Positions 51,332 to 59,812 of a stretch of DNA of 64,000 nt are shown piece after piece (the stretch's first letter is position 1; every line of letters begins with the position of its first letter). The notes below the pieces were generated by a model. That model saw only the letters and a list, made by a program, of their open reading frames with translations, made no database searches and was not told the DNA's origin. Source of the stretch: JANQRA01 sp035550735 (lineage in GTDB: Bacteria > Actinomycetota > Acidimicrobiia > Spongiisociales > ZC4RG35). The translations under genes and the position numbers were made by a program. Location: assembly GCA_035550735.1 (NCBI GenBank), contig DASZOM010000017.1, positions 1 to 64,000 of the forward strand, given 5' to 3'.

Positions 51332-52137
51332 GCGTCCAAGCGCCGTCGCGGATCACTCCGATCGGCAGTATCACGCCGTTCCGGGCCCAGAGGATCTGGG
51401 AGAAGAACTTCCTCGCCTATCGGCGATTGTGGACGGTTGTCTTCTCCGGGTTCTTCGAGCCGGTCTTCTATCTGTTCGCCGTGGGCGTCGGGATGGGCGC
51501 CTATGTCGGGACCGTGGCCGGGCCGGCCGGAGAGCTCATCTCCTATGCCGCCTTCGTCGCCCCGGCGTTGATGGCCGCCTCGGCCATGAACGGTGCGGTC
51601 ATCGAGACCACGTTCAACATCTTCTTCAAGCTCCAGTTCGGCAAGGTCTACGAGGGGATACTCACCACCCCGATGCAACCGAGCGACATTGCCATCGGCG
51701 AGATCGGGTGGGCGTTGCTCCGGGGAGTCCTCTACTCGACCGCCTTCATCGGCGTGATGTTCGCTCTGGGGATGACCGAGTCGTGGCTGTCCATCTTCGC
51801 CATCCCGGCGGCGACACTCATCGGATTCGCCTTCGGAGCAGCGGGAATGGCGGCGAGCACCTGGATGCGCTCCTGGCAGGACTTCGACCTGGTCACCCTG
51901 GTGACCATCCCGCTGTTCCTCTTCTCCGGCACCTTCTTCCCCATCGACGTCTACCCCTCCTGGCTCCAGTGGGTGGTCAGGCTGTCACCGCTCTATCACG
52001 GCACGGAGCTGCTGAGGGGATTCACCCTCGGTGTGGTCGACTGGACGATGCTCGGCCACGCCGCGTTTCTCCTCGTCATGGGTCTCGTCGGCGCCGCCAT
52101 CGCAGCTCGTCGGCTCGACGGGATGCTCCGCAAGTAG
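51328..52137 (+). CDS. ABC-2 type permease (NodJ-like), second subunit
   Basis: A 269-residue ABC-2 permease (MSVQAPSRITPIGSITPF) with six helices. It shares FFEPVFYLFAVGVGMGAYVG, FGKVYEGILTTPMQPSDI, IPLFLFSGTFFPIDVYPSWLQ and LYHGTELLRGFTLG with the preceding paralogue. The ATG overlaps the upstream stop (ATGA). Substrate (lipid, glycan or drug) cannot be inferred. Confidence 0.9.
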   Translation: MSVQAPSRITPIGSITPFRAQRIWEKNFLAYRRLWTVVFSGFFEPVFYLFAVGVGMGAYVGTVAGPAGELISYAAFVAPALMAASAMNGAVIETTFNIFFKLQFGKVYEGILTTPMQPSDIAIGEIGWALLRGVLYSTAFIGVMFALGMTESWLSIFAIPAATLIGFAFGAAGMAASTWMRSWQDFDLVTLVTIPLFLFSGTFFPIDVYPSWLQWVVRLSPLYHGTELLRGFTLGVVDWTMLGHAAFLLVMGLVGAAIAARRLDGMLRK

Positions 52138-52179
52138 CGCAGGCCCCGCCCTGGACACGGATATAGGCTCAGCCAGCAG

Positions 52180-53847
52180 ATGCTGGACCTGACTTTCCCA
52201 CTGCGCGCCCCACGCGGGTCCGAGCTCAACACCAACGGGTGGCTGCAGGAAGCGGCGTTGCGCTGTCTGCTCAACAACCTCGATCCCGAGGTGGCCGAGG
52301 ACCCTGAGAACCTGATCGTGTACGGGGGGCGGGGGAAGGCGGCGCGTGACATCGAGTCGCTCCAGGCCATCGTCGCCACACTGCAGCGGCTCGAGGGCGA
52401 CGAGACCCTCATGGTCCAATCGGGCAAGCCGGTCGGAGTCTTCCGCACCCACGAGCTCGCCCCCCGGGTGCTGATCGCCAACAGCCTCCTCGTCCCCCGT
52501 TGGGCGACCCTGGACCATTTCTGGGAGCTGGAGGCCAAGGGATTGACCATGTACGGGCAGATGACCGCAGGCTCCTGGATCTACATCGGGACCCAGGGGA
52601 TCCTCCAGGGCACCTTCCAGACCTTCGCCGCCATCGCCGACAAGCGATTCGGCGGGACCTTGGGCGGGACCCTGACCCTGACCGGTGGTCTCGGTGGCAT
52701 GGGCGGGGCCCAGCCCCTCGCCGTCACCATGAATGGCGGTGTCGTCATCTGTGTGGAAGTCGACCCCCATCGCATCGAGCGACGTCTCGAGACCGCCTAC
52801 CTCGACATCCGCGCCGACTCGGTGGACCACGCCATCCAACTGGCCGCAGAGGCGAAGCGAGCCGGCAAGCCCCTCTCCATCGGGTTGCTGGGCAATGCCG
52901 CCGAGCTCTTCCCAGAGCTCCTGGATCGTGGCCTGGACGTCGACATAGTCACCGATCAGACCTCGGCCCACGATCCCCTCTACGGCTACGTACCCGCGGG
53001 ATACGACGTCGACGAGGCGCGAGCTCTCAGAGACCAAGATCCCGACACTTATGTCAAGGCCGCCCGGGAGTCGATGGCCACTCAATGCGAGGCCATGGTC
53101 GGCTTCCAGAAGCTGGGCGCGGAGGTGTTCGACTACGGGAACAACCTCCGTGGCGAGGCGCAGACCGCCGGCTATGCCGACGCCTTCTCCTACCCCGGCT
53201 TCGTCCCCGCCTACATCCGTGACCTCTTCGCCGAGGGGTCCGGGCCGTTCCGATGGGTGGCGTTGAGCGGTGACCCGGCCGACATCACCGTCACCGACCG
53301 CGCCATCGCGGACTTGTTTCCCGACAAGGAGCCGCTGCTCCGCTGGCTCCGGCTCGCCGGCGACAAGGTCGAGTTCCAGGGTCTGCCCGCCCGGATCTGC
53401 TGGCTCTCCTACGGAGAGCGGCATCTCGCCGGGCTCCGCTTCAACGAGCTGGTGGCGGCGGGGGAGGTGTCGGCGCCGATCGTGATCGGCCGTGACCACC
53501 TCGACTCCGGCTCGGTGGCCTCCCCATACCGGGAGACCGAGGCCATGGCCGACGGCTCGGACGCCATCGCCGACTGGCCCATCCTCAACGCCATGCTCAA
53601 CGTGGCCTCCGGCGCAGCCTGGGTGGCGGTGCACCACGGCGGCGGGGTGGGCATCGGCAACTCGATCCACGCCGGCGCCCAGGTGGTCGCCGACGGCACC
53701 GACCAGGGCGCCTTCCGCGTGCAGCGGGTGCTCACCAACGACCCGGGCACAGGTGTGATGCGCCACGCCGACGCCGGGTACGAGAAGGCGCGCCGGGTGG
53801 CACGAGAGCGCGACGTCGACATCCCGATGCTCGATGGCGATCGTTGA
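52180..53847 (+). CDS. hutU: Urocanate hydratase
   Basis: A 555-residue urocanase, which converts urocanate to imidazolonepropionate using NAD as an electrophile. Conserved parts: LIVYGGRGKAARDIES, WATLDHFWELEAKGLTMYGQMTAG, the NAD-binding TGGLGGMGGAQPLAVTMNGG, LDVDIVTDQTSAHDPL-YGYVP, and ICWLSYGERHLAG with the active-site Cys. Length is normal. TAGGCT lies 10 bases before the ATG. It overlaps the arginase-fold gene; hutH and hutI are not in the window. Confidence 0.94.
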   Translation: MLDLTFPLRAPRGSELNTNGWLQEAALRCLLNNLDPEVAEDPENLIVYGGRGKAARDIESLQAIVATLQRLEGDETLMVQSGKPVGVFRTHELAPRVLIANSLLVPRWATLDHFWELEAKGLTMYGQMTAGSWIYIGTQGILQGTFQTFAAIADKRFGGTLGGTLTLTGGLGGMGGAQPLAVTMNGGVVICVEVDPHRIERRLETAYLDIRADSVDHAIQLAAEAKRAGKPLSIGLLGNAAELFPELLDRGLDVDIVTDQTSAHDPLYGYVPAGYDVDEARALRDQDPDTYVKAARESMATQCEAMVGFQKLGAEVFDYGNNLRGEAQTAGYADAFSYPGFVPAYIRDLFAEGSGPFRWVALSGDPADITVTDRAIADLFPDKEPLLRWLRLAGDKVEFQGLPARICWLSYGERHLAGLRFNELVAAGEVSAPIVIGRDHLDSGSVASPYRETEAMADGSDAIADWPILNAMLNVASGAAWVAVHHGGGVGIGNSIHAGAQVVADGTDQGAFRVQRVLTNDPGTGVMRHADAGYEKARRVARERDVDIPMLDGDR

Positions 53848-54730
53848 CCCCTACTGGCCGCGGGCCAGTGTCTGGCTGAACCGGGAGGATCCCGATCCTG
53901 AGGTGCTCGTCGTCGGCGTCCCCTCCTCGAAGGCGAGCCTGAGCCCTTCGGCGGCGGACCGGGCCCCCATGGAGGTGCGTCACCGGTTCGACCGGTTCTC
54001 CACCTTCCACGGAGAGCTCGGTGTCGACTTCGAGGGGGTGAGGGTGCGGGACCTGGGCAACTGGGCGGTGTCCCAGCTCGACCCGACGACGATGATCGCC
54101 GAGGTGACCCGTCTCGCCCAGGACTTGCCTGCCGCCGGGATGCGTCTCTACATCGGTGGCGACAATGCCATCACCCGCCCCCTGGTGGCGGCGATGTCCG
54201 ACGACCTCATGTCCGTCGGGCTGATCACCTTCGACGCCCATCACGACGTGCGCTCTCTCGAGAACGGGCCCAGCAACGGGACACCGATCAGAGGGCTGAT
54301 CGAAGAGCACGGTCTGCCCGGTGCCAACGTGGTCCAGATCGGGATCCACTCCTTCGCCAACTCGGCGGCCTACCGGGCCTATTGCGACGATCAGGGCGTC
54401 ACCACGGTCACCGTCACCGAGGTCGAGCACGGGGGGATGGAGTCGGTGGTCCGGGATGCACTGAATCGGCTCTCCGATTGCGAACGGATCTACGTCGACG
54501 TCGACATCGACGTGCTCGACCGGGTCTTCGCCCCGGCCTGTCCCGGAGCCCGCCCGGGTGGGCTCACGGTGCGTCAGCTCGCCACCGGTCTGGCCACATG
54601 CGCGGCCGATCCCCGTGTGACCGCCTTCGACTTCGTCGAGGTCGACCCCACCGCCGACGTCGGAGCGGTGACCCTCGACGTCACCGCCCATCTGATCCTC
54701 ACCGCGGTGGCCGGGTACGCGACACGCTGA
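53834..54730 (+). CDS. Arginase/agmatinase-fold hydrolase (HutG-like formimidoylglutamase?)
   Basis: A 298-residue ureohydrolase. The manganese motifs are DAHHD (134-138) and DVDIDVLD near 220. The first motif, usually GGDHS, reads GGDNAIT (108-114), so Asn111 stands where a metal-binding His is expected. Overlap with hutU by 14 bases makes formimidoylglutamate hydrolysis (histidine degradation) the likely role; agmatinase or guanidine hydrolase activity is possible. Whether a one-ligand change still binds two manganese ions is open. Confidence 0.82.
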   Translation: MAIVDPYWPRASVWLNREDPDPEVLVVGVPSSKASLSPSAADRAPMEVRHRFDRFSTFHGELGVDFEGVRVRDLGNWAVSQLDPTTMIAEVTRLAQDLPAAGMRLYIGGDNAITRPLVAAMSDDLMSVGLITFDAHHDVRSLENGPSNGTPIRGLIEEHGLPGANVVQIGIHSFANSAAYRAYCDDQGVTTVTVTEVEHGGMESVVRDALNRLSDCERIYVDVDIDVLDRVFAPACPGARPGGLTVRQLATGLATCAADPRVTAFDFVEVDPTADVGAVTLDVTAHLILTAVAGYATR

Positions 54731-54737
54731 ATCCCGT

Positions 54738-54782
54738 CCGACGTGCAACGAACGTCGTATAGGCGCGTTCGTTGCACGTCGG
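54738..54782. terminator. 17-bp perfect hairpin between convergent genes
   Basis: CCGACGTGCAACGAACG (54738-54754) and CGTTCGTTGCACGTCGG (54766-54782) with an 11-base loop, between the arginase-like gene and dusB. It probably terminates from both sides. Confidence 0.75.
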
Positions 54783-54813
54783 TGGGCAAACCCGGCACAA
54801 CCGCCGCCTAGAG

Positions 54814-55929
54814 TCAGCCCCCGCTGACCACCTCTTCCGCCTCCGGGGCGAGACGCTCGCCGTCGCGACTGGTGAGGAAGCCGCGGGGCAGTCGGACCGG
54901 GCGGGGCCCGTGGCTGTGACCACGCACCATGCGGTTCGCCTCGTCGGGGAAGGGGAGGTCGATGTCGAGCTTGCCCACCAGGTCTTCCAACTCCTCCACC
55001 GATGAGACCCTGGCGAAGGCATCGCGGAGCGCAGGGCCGACCGGGAAGCCCTTCAGATACCAGGGGGGATGCTTGCGGAACAGGTTGATCCCGAAGGGGT
55101 CGCCGAAGTGGTCCACCAGCAACCGGGCGTGGCGGATCATGATCCGCCCCACCTCGCCGAGCACAGGTGGGTCCTGGATCGGGCGTGCTGCGAAGACGTC
55201 GGCGAGGTCACGGAACAGCCAGGGCCTTCCCAGACACCCTCGGCCCACGACGACGCCGTCGCAGCCGGTCCGCTCCATCATCTCCACTGCGTCTCCGGCG
55301 GTCCAGATGTCGCCGTTGCCCAGGACGGGGATGGAGCTGACCGCCTCCTTGAGCATGGCGATGGCCCTCCAATCCGCATCGCCCGAGTAGAGCTGGCGTG
55401 CGGTGCGGGCGTGCAGCGCCACGGCCGAGGCGCCCTCCTCCTCGGCGATCAGACCCGACTCGACGTAGGTGAGATGCTCCTCGTCGATCCCCTTGCGGAA
55501 CTTGACCGTCACCGGCACCGGCCCGGCATTGGACACCGCCGCCCGCACGATGGAGCGGAACAGGTCGGTCTTCCAGGGGAGAGCCGCGCCGCCGCCATGC
55601 CGGGTGACCTTGCCCATCGGGCAACCGAAGTTCATGTCGATGTGGTCGACGCCGTGCTCGGAGACCAGGTAGGCGACCGCCTCGCCGAGAGACCCTGGAT
55701 CGGTCCCATACAGCTGGATCGATCGGGGCACCTCGTCAGCGTCGAAGCGGGCCAGGGCCACCGTCTTCTCGTTGCGCTCCACGAGACCACGGGCGCCGAT
55801 CATCTCGGACACGTACAGCCCCGCCCCGAACTCCCGGCACAGCCGGCGAAAGGGCGCGTTGGTGACACCCGCCATCGGAGCGAGCACGACCGGCGGGTCG
55901 ACCACGAGCGGGCCGATGACGAGGGGCAT
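54814..55929 (-). CDS. dusB: tRNA-dihydrouridine synthase (DusB type)
   Basis: A 371-residue FMN enzyme that reduces uridines in tRNA D-loops. Motifs: LAPMAGVTNAPFRRLCREFG, SEMIGARGL, DHIDMNFGCPMGKVTRHGGG, PVTVKFRKGID, ALHARTARQLYSGDADW, PVLGNGDIWTAGDA and GVVVGRGCLGRPWLF. The catalytic Cys is in NFGCP. The ATG at 55929 (MPLVIGPLVV) has TACCAT exactly 6 bases upstream, so the longer frame is rejected. A lone gene. Confidence 0.93.
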   Translation of the reverse strand: MPLVIGPLVVDPPVVLAPMAGVTNAPFRRLCREFGAGLYVSEMIGARGLVERNEKTVALARFDADEVPRSIQLYGTDPGSLGEAVAYLVSEHGVDHIDMNFGCPMGKVTRHGGGAALPWKTDLFRSIVRAAVSNAGPVPVTVKFRKGIDEEHLTYVESGLIAEEEGASAVALHARTARQLYSGDADWRAIAMLKEAVSSIPVLGNGDIWTAGDAVEMMERTGCDGVVVGRGCLGRPWLFRDLADVFAARPIQDPPVLGEVGRIMIRHARLLVDHFGDPFGINLFRKHPPWYLKGFPVGPALRDAFARVSSVEELEDLVGKLDIDLPFPDEANRMVRGHSHGPRPVRLPRGFLTSRDGERLAPEAEEVVSGG

Positions 55930-55935
55930 GGGGGA

Positions 55936-55941
55936 ATGGTA
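55936..55941 (-). promoter_or_regulatory. -10 element of dusB
   Basis: TACCAT on the minus strand, exactly 6 bases before the ATG at 55929. Confidence 0.5.
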
Positions 55942-55967
55942 TTTCGCCCGGTACCCAACCCCCGGGG

Positions 55968-56747
55968 TCAGGCAGGCCGAAGCGGCTGACACCCGGGGCA
56001 CCAGTAGGTGACCCGGCCGTCCCTCGACTCCTCTTCTATTGCGAGGCCACAGCGTCGGCACGGCTTCCCGGCCCTGCCATACACCCAGCTCTCCCGTTCT
56101 TGGCCCGGCAGTGAGCCGGTGGTGGAGCGGGGACGCCCGACGTTGACCGAGAGGAGCTTGTGTGCACGTCTCGCCAGGGCGACGAGTTGGTCGTCACCGA
56201 CGGCGCGGACGGGGGTGTCCGGGTGGATCCGCTCGAGAAAGAGAAGCTCGGACTTGTAGACGTTCCCGATCCCGGCCAGCACCCTCTGGTTCAGAACGAG
56301 CCGGGCCATCGTCGCATCGGGGACCTTGCGCGACCGGCGCAGGAACTCCTGCTCGTCGAACTCGCCGAGCAGGTCGGGGCCGAGATGTGAGACCCCGGCG
56401 TCGACGGCCCGGGTCTTCCCCACTTCCACGGTCGGGGCCGCATGACACACGACGTGGTGGGTTGCCGTGGTCAGCACCAGGCGAGCCGAGCCATGGGCGA
56501 CCCGGGTGCGGTCGAGTACGACCCATCTCCCGCTCATCCCCAGGTGCACCCGAATCGAGTAGCCGGTGTCCAGTTCGACGATCAGGTGCTTCCCGATGGT
56601 GCGGATCCCGGTGACGGTGGCGCCGAGGATCACGTCGGCCCGTTGTCGTGGCGAGGGGGAGGTGCCCGCCACACCTGTGATCGCATTGCCGACGAGCACC
56701 TGGCGCAGTCTGCGGGCGTGCCCGGCAACCGTGTCCCCCTCAGGCAC
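55968..56747 (-). CDS. Fpg/Nei family DNA glycosylase (Nei2-like)
   Basis: A 259-residue base-excision glycosylase. It begins VPEGDTVAGHARRL (GTG start), where Pro2 and Glu3 are the catalytic residues after Met removal. The central RVHLGMSGRWVV, the helix-two-turn-helix LNQRVLAGIGNVYKSELLF, and the C-terminal zinc finger CRRCGLAIEEESRDGRVTYWCPGC (C-x2-C-x16-C-x2-C, given partly) are intact. It excises oxidised bases. PEGDT rather than PELPE puts it in the Nei branch. It follows the thioesterase gene by 18 bases. Confidence 0.9.
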   Translation of the reverse strand: MPEGDTVAGHARRLRQVLVGNAITGVAGTSPSPRQRADVILGATVTGIRTIGKHLIVELDTGYSIRVHLGMSGRWVVLDRTRVAHGSARLVLTTATHHVVCHAAPTVEVGKTRAVDAGVSHLGPDLLGEFDEQEFLRRSRKVPDATMARLVLNQRVLAGIGNVYKSELLFLERIHPDTPVRAVGDDQLVALARRAHKLLSVNVGRPRSTTGSLPGQERESWVYGRAGKPCRRCGLAIEEESRDGRVTYWCPGCQPLRPA

Positions 56748-56765
56748 GGCGCCCCCGAGCGCCCG

Positions 56766-57176
56766 TCACTGGAAATCGGTGCTGGTCACGTTGTGCAGAC
56801 GGACCTGGCCCTGCGCCACCAACTTTCCGTCCGACTCCCTGGTCACGTCGACCTGCCAGAGCTGTTGGGTCCGACCGCGGTGAATCGGCGTTGCCCGGCC
56901 GACGAGGACCCCCTCGGTGGTGGCGCGGAGAAAGTCGGTCTTGTTGGTCAGCCCCACCGCACCCGCCATGCCCTGGTCCATCGCCCACAGGGCAGCGCCC
57001 GCCGAGGCCAGGGTCTCGATGAGGGTGCAGTAGAGCCCACCATGGACCACCCCGTAGGGCTGCTGATGGATCTCTTTGATCTCGACACGTCCGATCGCCA
57101 CCTCGGTGTTGGCGTCGACCAGCTCGATCTCGCTGTGCGACACATAGTTGGGCCGGGTGGTGAAGGGGTTCTCCAT
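56766..57176 (-). CDS. Hotdog-fold thioesterase (PaaI/YdiI-like)
   Basis: A 136-residue hotdog protein (MENPFTTRPNYVSHSEIELV). The conserved VVHGGLYCTLIETLASAGAALWA carries HGG-x-E, a YdiI/EntH-like active-site arrangement, followed by TNKTDFLRAT. It hydrolyses acyl-CoA, perhaps DHNA-CoA in menaquinone synthesis, but that is only one option. The ATG at 57176 overlaps the upstream lipoprotein stop (TGATG); a codon 12 bases earlier is an alternative start. Confidence 0.83.
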   Translation of the reverse strand: MENPFTTRPNYVSHSEIELVDANTEVAIGRVEIKEIHQQPYGVVHGGLYCTLIETLASAGAALWAMDQGMAGAVGLTNKTDFLRATTEGVLVGRATPIHRGRTQQLWQVDVTRESDGKLVAQGQVRLHNVTSTDFQ

Positions 57177-58123
57177 CAGCTGCCACAACCAGTCTCGAGG
57201 ACCACGACCGGTCCGAGGTCGTCGTCCGCGTACTCCCAGACCGAGATCCCGAATCCCTCGAAATAGGTCGAGTTGAGGACGATCTCCATCTTCGAGTCGC
57301 CGTTGAGGTCGGCAACGGTCCCGAAGAGATGAACCCCGCTGAACGCATCGTTCTCGTCCTGGACCACCGTGGAGCCGAGCACTGCGGTCTGCACCTGGTC
57401 GCCGACGACCTTGTGCAGGAAGGCGATCGAGTAGTCGCCGGGCTCGAGGATGAACCCGGGAGTCACCTCCTCGGCGACTGCCAGCACCTCGGTTGCCCCG
57501 TCACCCTCGAGATCGACCTGTACCACCTGTTTCATCACCGGGGCGGGAACGTCGAGGCCGCGACTGGCCAGCAACTCCCGAGCTGCTCCGGCATAGGTGC
57601 CGTCGTCCGCGATCTCCTGGAAGGGATGTGGCTGCAGGGGCCATGGTGCCGAAATCGCCAGGCCGTAGGGACCGGGAAGCTCACCGAGCAGACCCGGGTC
57701 CTCCAACTCGACACCGATCAGGCCGAGCGGCTCACAGACGCTCGTCTGCGGCCCTCCGGTGGTCACGGCAACCGAGCCCCACGTCACCACCTGATAGTCC
57801 TCACCTCCGACGACCGGGAGGGCGCCTTCGGTCTCGGCGGAGAGCCACTCCGAGCCGTCCCACCAGCCGAGGGCACCGAACCCGGCGGTGACCAGGGGCT
57901 GGTCCGCCCAGTTCCCCACCAGCAGCGAGGTGGAAGGGGTGGCCGCGGTCGTGGTGGTCACCGCGGCGGAGGTGGTTGTCGAGGCAACCGTCGTGGTCGA
58001 TGTCGTCGCGACGGTGGTCGTCGTGGTCGCGGGCTGGGTGACGGAGGTCGTGGTGGACCCGGCGGGCTCACCGGGGCTGCATGCGGCGACGAGCAGAAGA
58101 GTTGCGACGAGAGGTCTGCTCAT
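57176..58123 (-). CDS. Thr-rich lipoprotein with VCBS/FG-GAP-like segments
   Basis: Not recognised by name. A 315-residue lipoprotein: signal with lipobox LLVAAC (Cys15), a Thr-rich spacer (about 22-65), then a globular domain. Two segments, VDLEGDGATEVLAVAEE and ADLNGDSKMEIVLNSTYFEG, have the DxDGDG-like calcium-binding look of FG-GAP/VCBS repeats. The single Cys near the C-terminus (ETGCGS) may pair with the Cys at SVCEPLG. It overlaps maf by 4 bases (ATGA). Confidence 0.75.
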   Translation of the reverse strand: MSRPLVATLLLVAACSPGEPAGSTTTSVTQPATTTTTVATTSTTTVASTTTSAAVTTTTAATPSTSLLVGNWADQPLVTAGFGALGWWDGSEWLSAETEGALPVVGGEDYQVVTWGSVAVTTGGPQTSVCEPLGLIGVELEDPGLLGELPGPYGLAISAPWPLQPHPFQEIADDGTYAGAARELLASRGLDVPAPVMKQVVQVDLEGDGATEVLAVAEEVTPGFILEPGDYSIAFLHKVVGDQVQTAVLGSTVVQDENDAFSGVHLFGTVADLNGDSKMEIVLNSTYFEGFGISVWEYADDDLGPVVVLETGCGS

Positions 58124-58710
58124 GCCGTCAAGTTAGGCGGCGCGAAGAACTCGTCGAGGTTCCCCGCCACCTGGGCGACCAGTCGGGGAAGCAGATGCAC
58201 CGGAAGGCCGATGACGGTGAAGGGGCTGCCCGTGATCGACTCCACCCAGAGCCCTCCCCGTCCCTGCAAGGCGTAGGCGCCGGCCTTGTCCATCGGCTCT
58301 CCGCTGTCCACGTACGCCGAGATCTCCTCGGCCGTCATCGGGAGCATCCGGACCTCGGTCACGTCGACCAGCGTGCGCACCTCCTGGCCGCGGGCGACGG
58401 CCAGACCGGTGAACACCTCGTGGGTGTCGCCCTGGAGCCGGCTCAGCATCGACCGCGCCTCCTGAGGATGGGCGGGCTTGCCCAGGACATGTCCCTCGTG
58501 AACCACCGCGGTGTCGGCCGCCACCACCACCGAGTCCGGGAAGGTGACGGCGAGCGCCTTGTCACGCGCCACCCGTTCCACGTAGACCCCGGGCGCCTCG
58601 CCGGGGCGGCGCGTCTCGTCGACGTCTGGCGCCTCGACGTCGAAGACGAGGCCGAGACGGGAGAGCACTTCTGCCCTTCGAGGCGAGCCGGAGGCGAGGA
58701 CGAGCCTCAC
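58120..58710 (-). CDS. maf: Maf/YhdE nucleotide pyrophosphatase
   Basis: A 196-residue Maf protein. LVLASGSPRRAEVLSRLGL at the start, DVDETRRPGE, VVAADTAVVHEGHVLGKP, EVFTGLAV and DKAGAYALQGRGGLWVESITGSPFTVIGLPV are diagnostic (in parts). The family hydrolyses dTTP, UTP and modified nucleotides and was named for septum inhibition on overexpression. GTG start overlaps the amidohydrolase stop (GTGA). Confidence 0.93.
   Translation of the reverse strand: MRLVLASGSPRRAEVLSRLGLVFDVEAPDVDETRRPGEAPGVYVERVARDKALAVTFPDSVVVAADTAVVHEGHVLGKPAHPQEARSMLSRLQGDTHEVFTGLAVARGQEVRTLVDVTEVRMLPMTAEEISAYVDSGEPMDKAGAYALQGRGGLWVESITGSPFTVIGLPVHLLPRLVAQVAGNLDEFFAPPNLTA
58130..58135 (-). promoter_or_regulatory. Possible -10 element inside maf for the lipoprotein gene
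   Basis: TAACTT, exactly 6 bases before the ATG at 58123, but inside the end of maf. It may be coincidence, since ATGA coupling also explains expression. Confidence 0.3.
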
Positions 58711-59771
58711 CTCACCTGACCCCGACGAATGACGCGGGCCGGATGTGCCAGCACCCCGAGGTCGATGAGGGGGTCCGCCGGGAAGAGCACCGCATCGGCG
58801 GGGACGCCGGGTGTGAACGAGTGATCCCGACCGGTGGCGGCGAAGGCCGCCGTCGACACCGATCTCAATGCCTGATGATTGGACAGCCCGTAGCGGCCGA
58901 GGGCGATCGCCTCGGCGCCGACGTCCGAGGGCGTGCCCACCAGGTCGGTTCCCGCCAGCACATGGACCCCCGCCTCGACGCCGAGCGGGAGCAGCCTGCG
59001 GAAACGCTCCAGGCCCTCGACGAACAGCCGCCCTCCACTCGAGCCCTCACCGAGCTGTGCCAGGGTCATCTCGCAGCGAAGCACGGTGGGCACCCACATG
59101 CCGCCGCGGCCGGCGAGCGTTTCGAGATCGTCCTCTTCGAGGAACATCCCGTGCTCGATGGAATGGGCCCCCGCCGCCACCGCCAGAGAGGGAGCCTCAC
59201 GGGCCATGGTGTGGACGGCTACTCTCGCCCCGAGCGACTCCGCCACCCCTACCGCCTGACGCAGCTCTCCCTCGGTGAAGTTGGCCACCGGTCCCCGGCC
59301 CTTCCGGGGCCAATCGCCGAACATCTTCACCCAACCCGCTCCCGATCCGGCTTCCTCGCGCACCGCCTGACCCAGCTCCCCCTCTGGCACCTCACGGGCA
59401 AACCCGGCGACGTGGCCATCCACGGCGGCGAGCACCCTCGCCGCAGCCTCGATGTCCGGCCGCTCGGTGGGCGGGACCGACTCGATCACCCGCATCGTGG
59501 TGTCGTCGCACCATCCCTTGTCGAGGATCAGGGTCACCCCCGCCGAGAGGGCGTGCCGGGCCCTCTCCATAGCCTCGACCGGGTCACCGGACCGATAGTC
59601 GAGACGGGCGGCGGGCAGATGGGAATGGGCATCTGCGAGACCGGGGAGGGCCCACATCCCCTCCCCCAGGGTGTCGTCGCCAACACCAGAGGGCTCGGCC
59701 CAGCGGCCGTCGACGATGTCTCGGACCACCTGATCGCCGAATGGGGAGCGGAGAACGACCCGGAGGCTCAC
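58707..59771 (-). CDS. Amidohydrolase superfamily protein
   Basis: A 354-residue metal-dependent amidohydrolase. Motifs: LPGLADAHSHLPAARL (HxH), the KMFG segment with a possible carboxylated or metal-binding Lys, RVAVHTMARE, AGAHSIEHGMFLEED and VLAGTDLVGTP (C-terminal Asp). The layout resembles imidazolonepropionase and prolidase-like members, but the substrate is unknown; hutI function for the nearby hut genes is possible. The GTG at 59771 has TACCGT 6 bases upstream. Confidence 0.82.
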   Translation of the reverse strand: MSLRVVLRSPFGDQVVRDIVDGRWAEPSGVGDDTLGEGMWALPGLADAHSHLPAARLDYRSGDPVEAMERARHALSAGVTLILDKGWCDDTTMRVIESVPPTERPDIEAAARVLAAVDGHVAGFAREVPEGELGQAVREEAGSGAGWVKMFGDWPRKGRGPVANFTEGELRQAVGVAESLGARVAVHTMAREAPSLAVAAGAHSIEHGMFLEEDDLETLAGRGGMWVPTVLRCEMTLAQLGEGSSGGRLFVEGLERFRRLLPLGVEAGVHVLAGTDLVGTPSDVGAEAIALGRYGLSNHQALRSVSTAAFAATGRDHSFTPGVPADAVLFPADPLIDLGVLAHPARVIRRGQVR

Positions 59772-59777
59772 GTGGGG

Positions 59778-59783
59778 ACGGTA
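59778..59783 (-). promoter_or_regulatory. -10 element of the amidohydrolase-maf-lipoprotein unit
   Basis: TACCGT on the minus strand, exactly 6 bases before the GTG at 59771. Confidence 0.5.
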
Positions 59784-59799
59784 ACTGCCGATCTGTTCG

Positions 59800-59805
59800 C
59801 ATAAT
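59800..59805 (+). promoter_or_regulatory. -10 element of the S41 protease operon
   Basis: CATAAT, 7 bases before the ATG at 59813. It is divergent from the amidohydrolase promoter 16 bp away. Confidence 0.45.
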
Positions 59806-59812
59806 GACTTCG

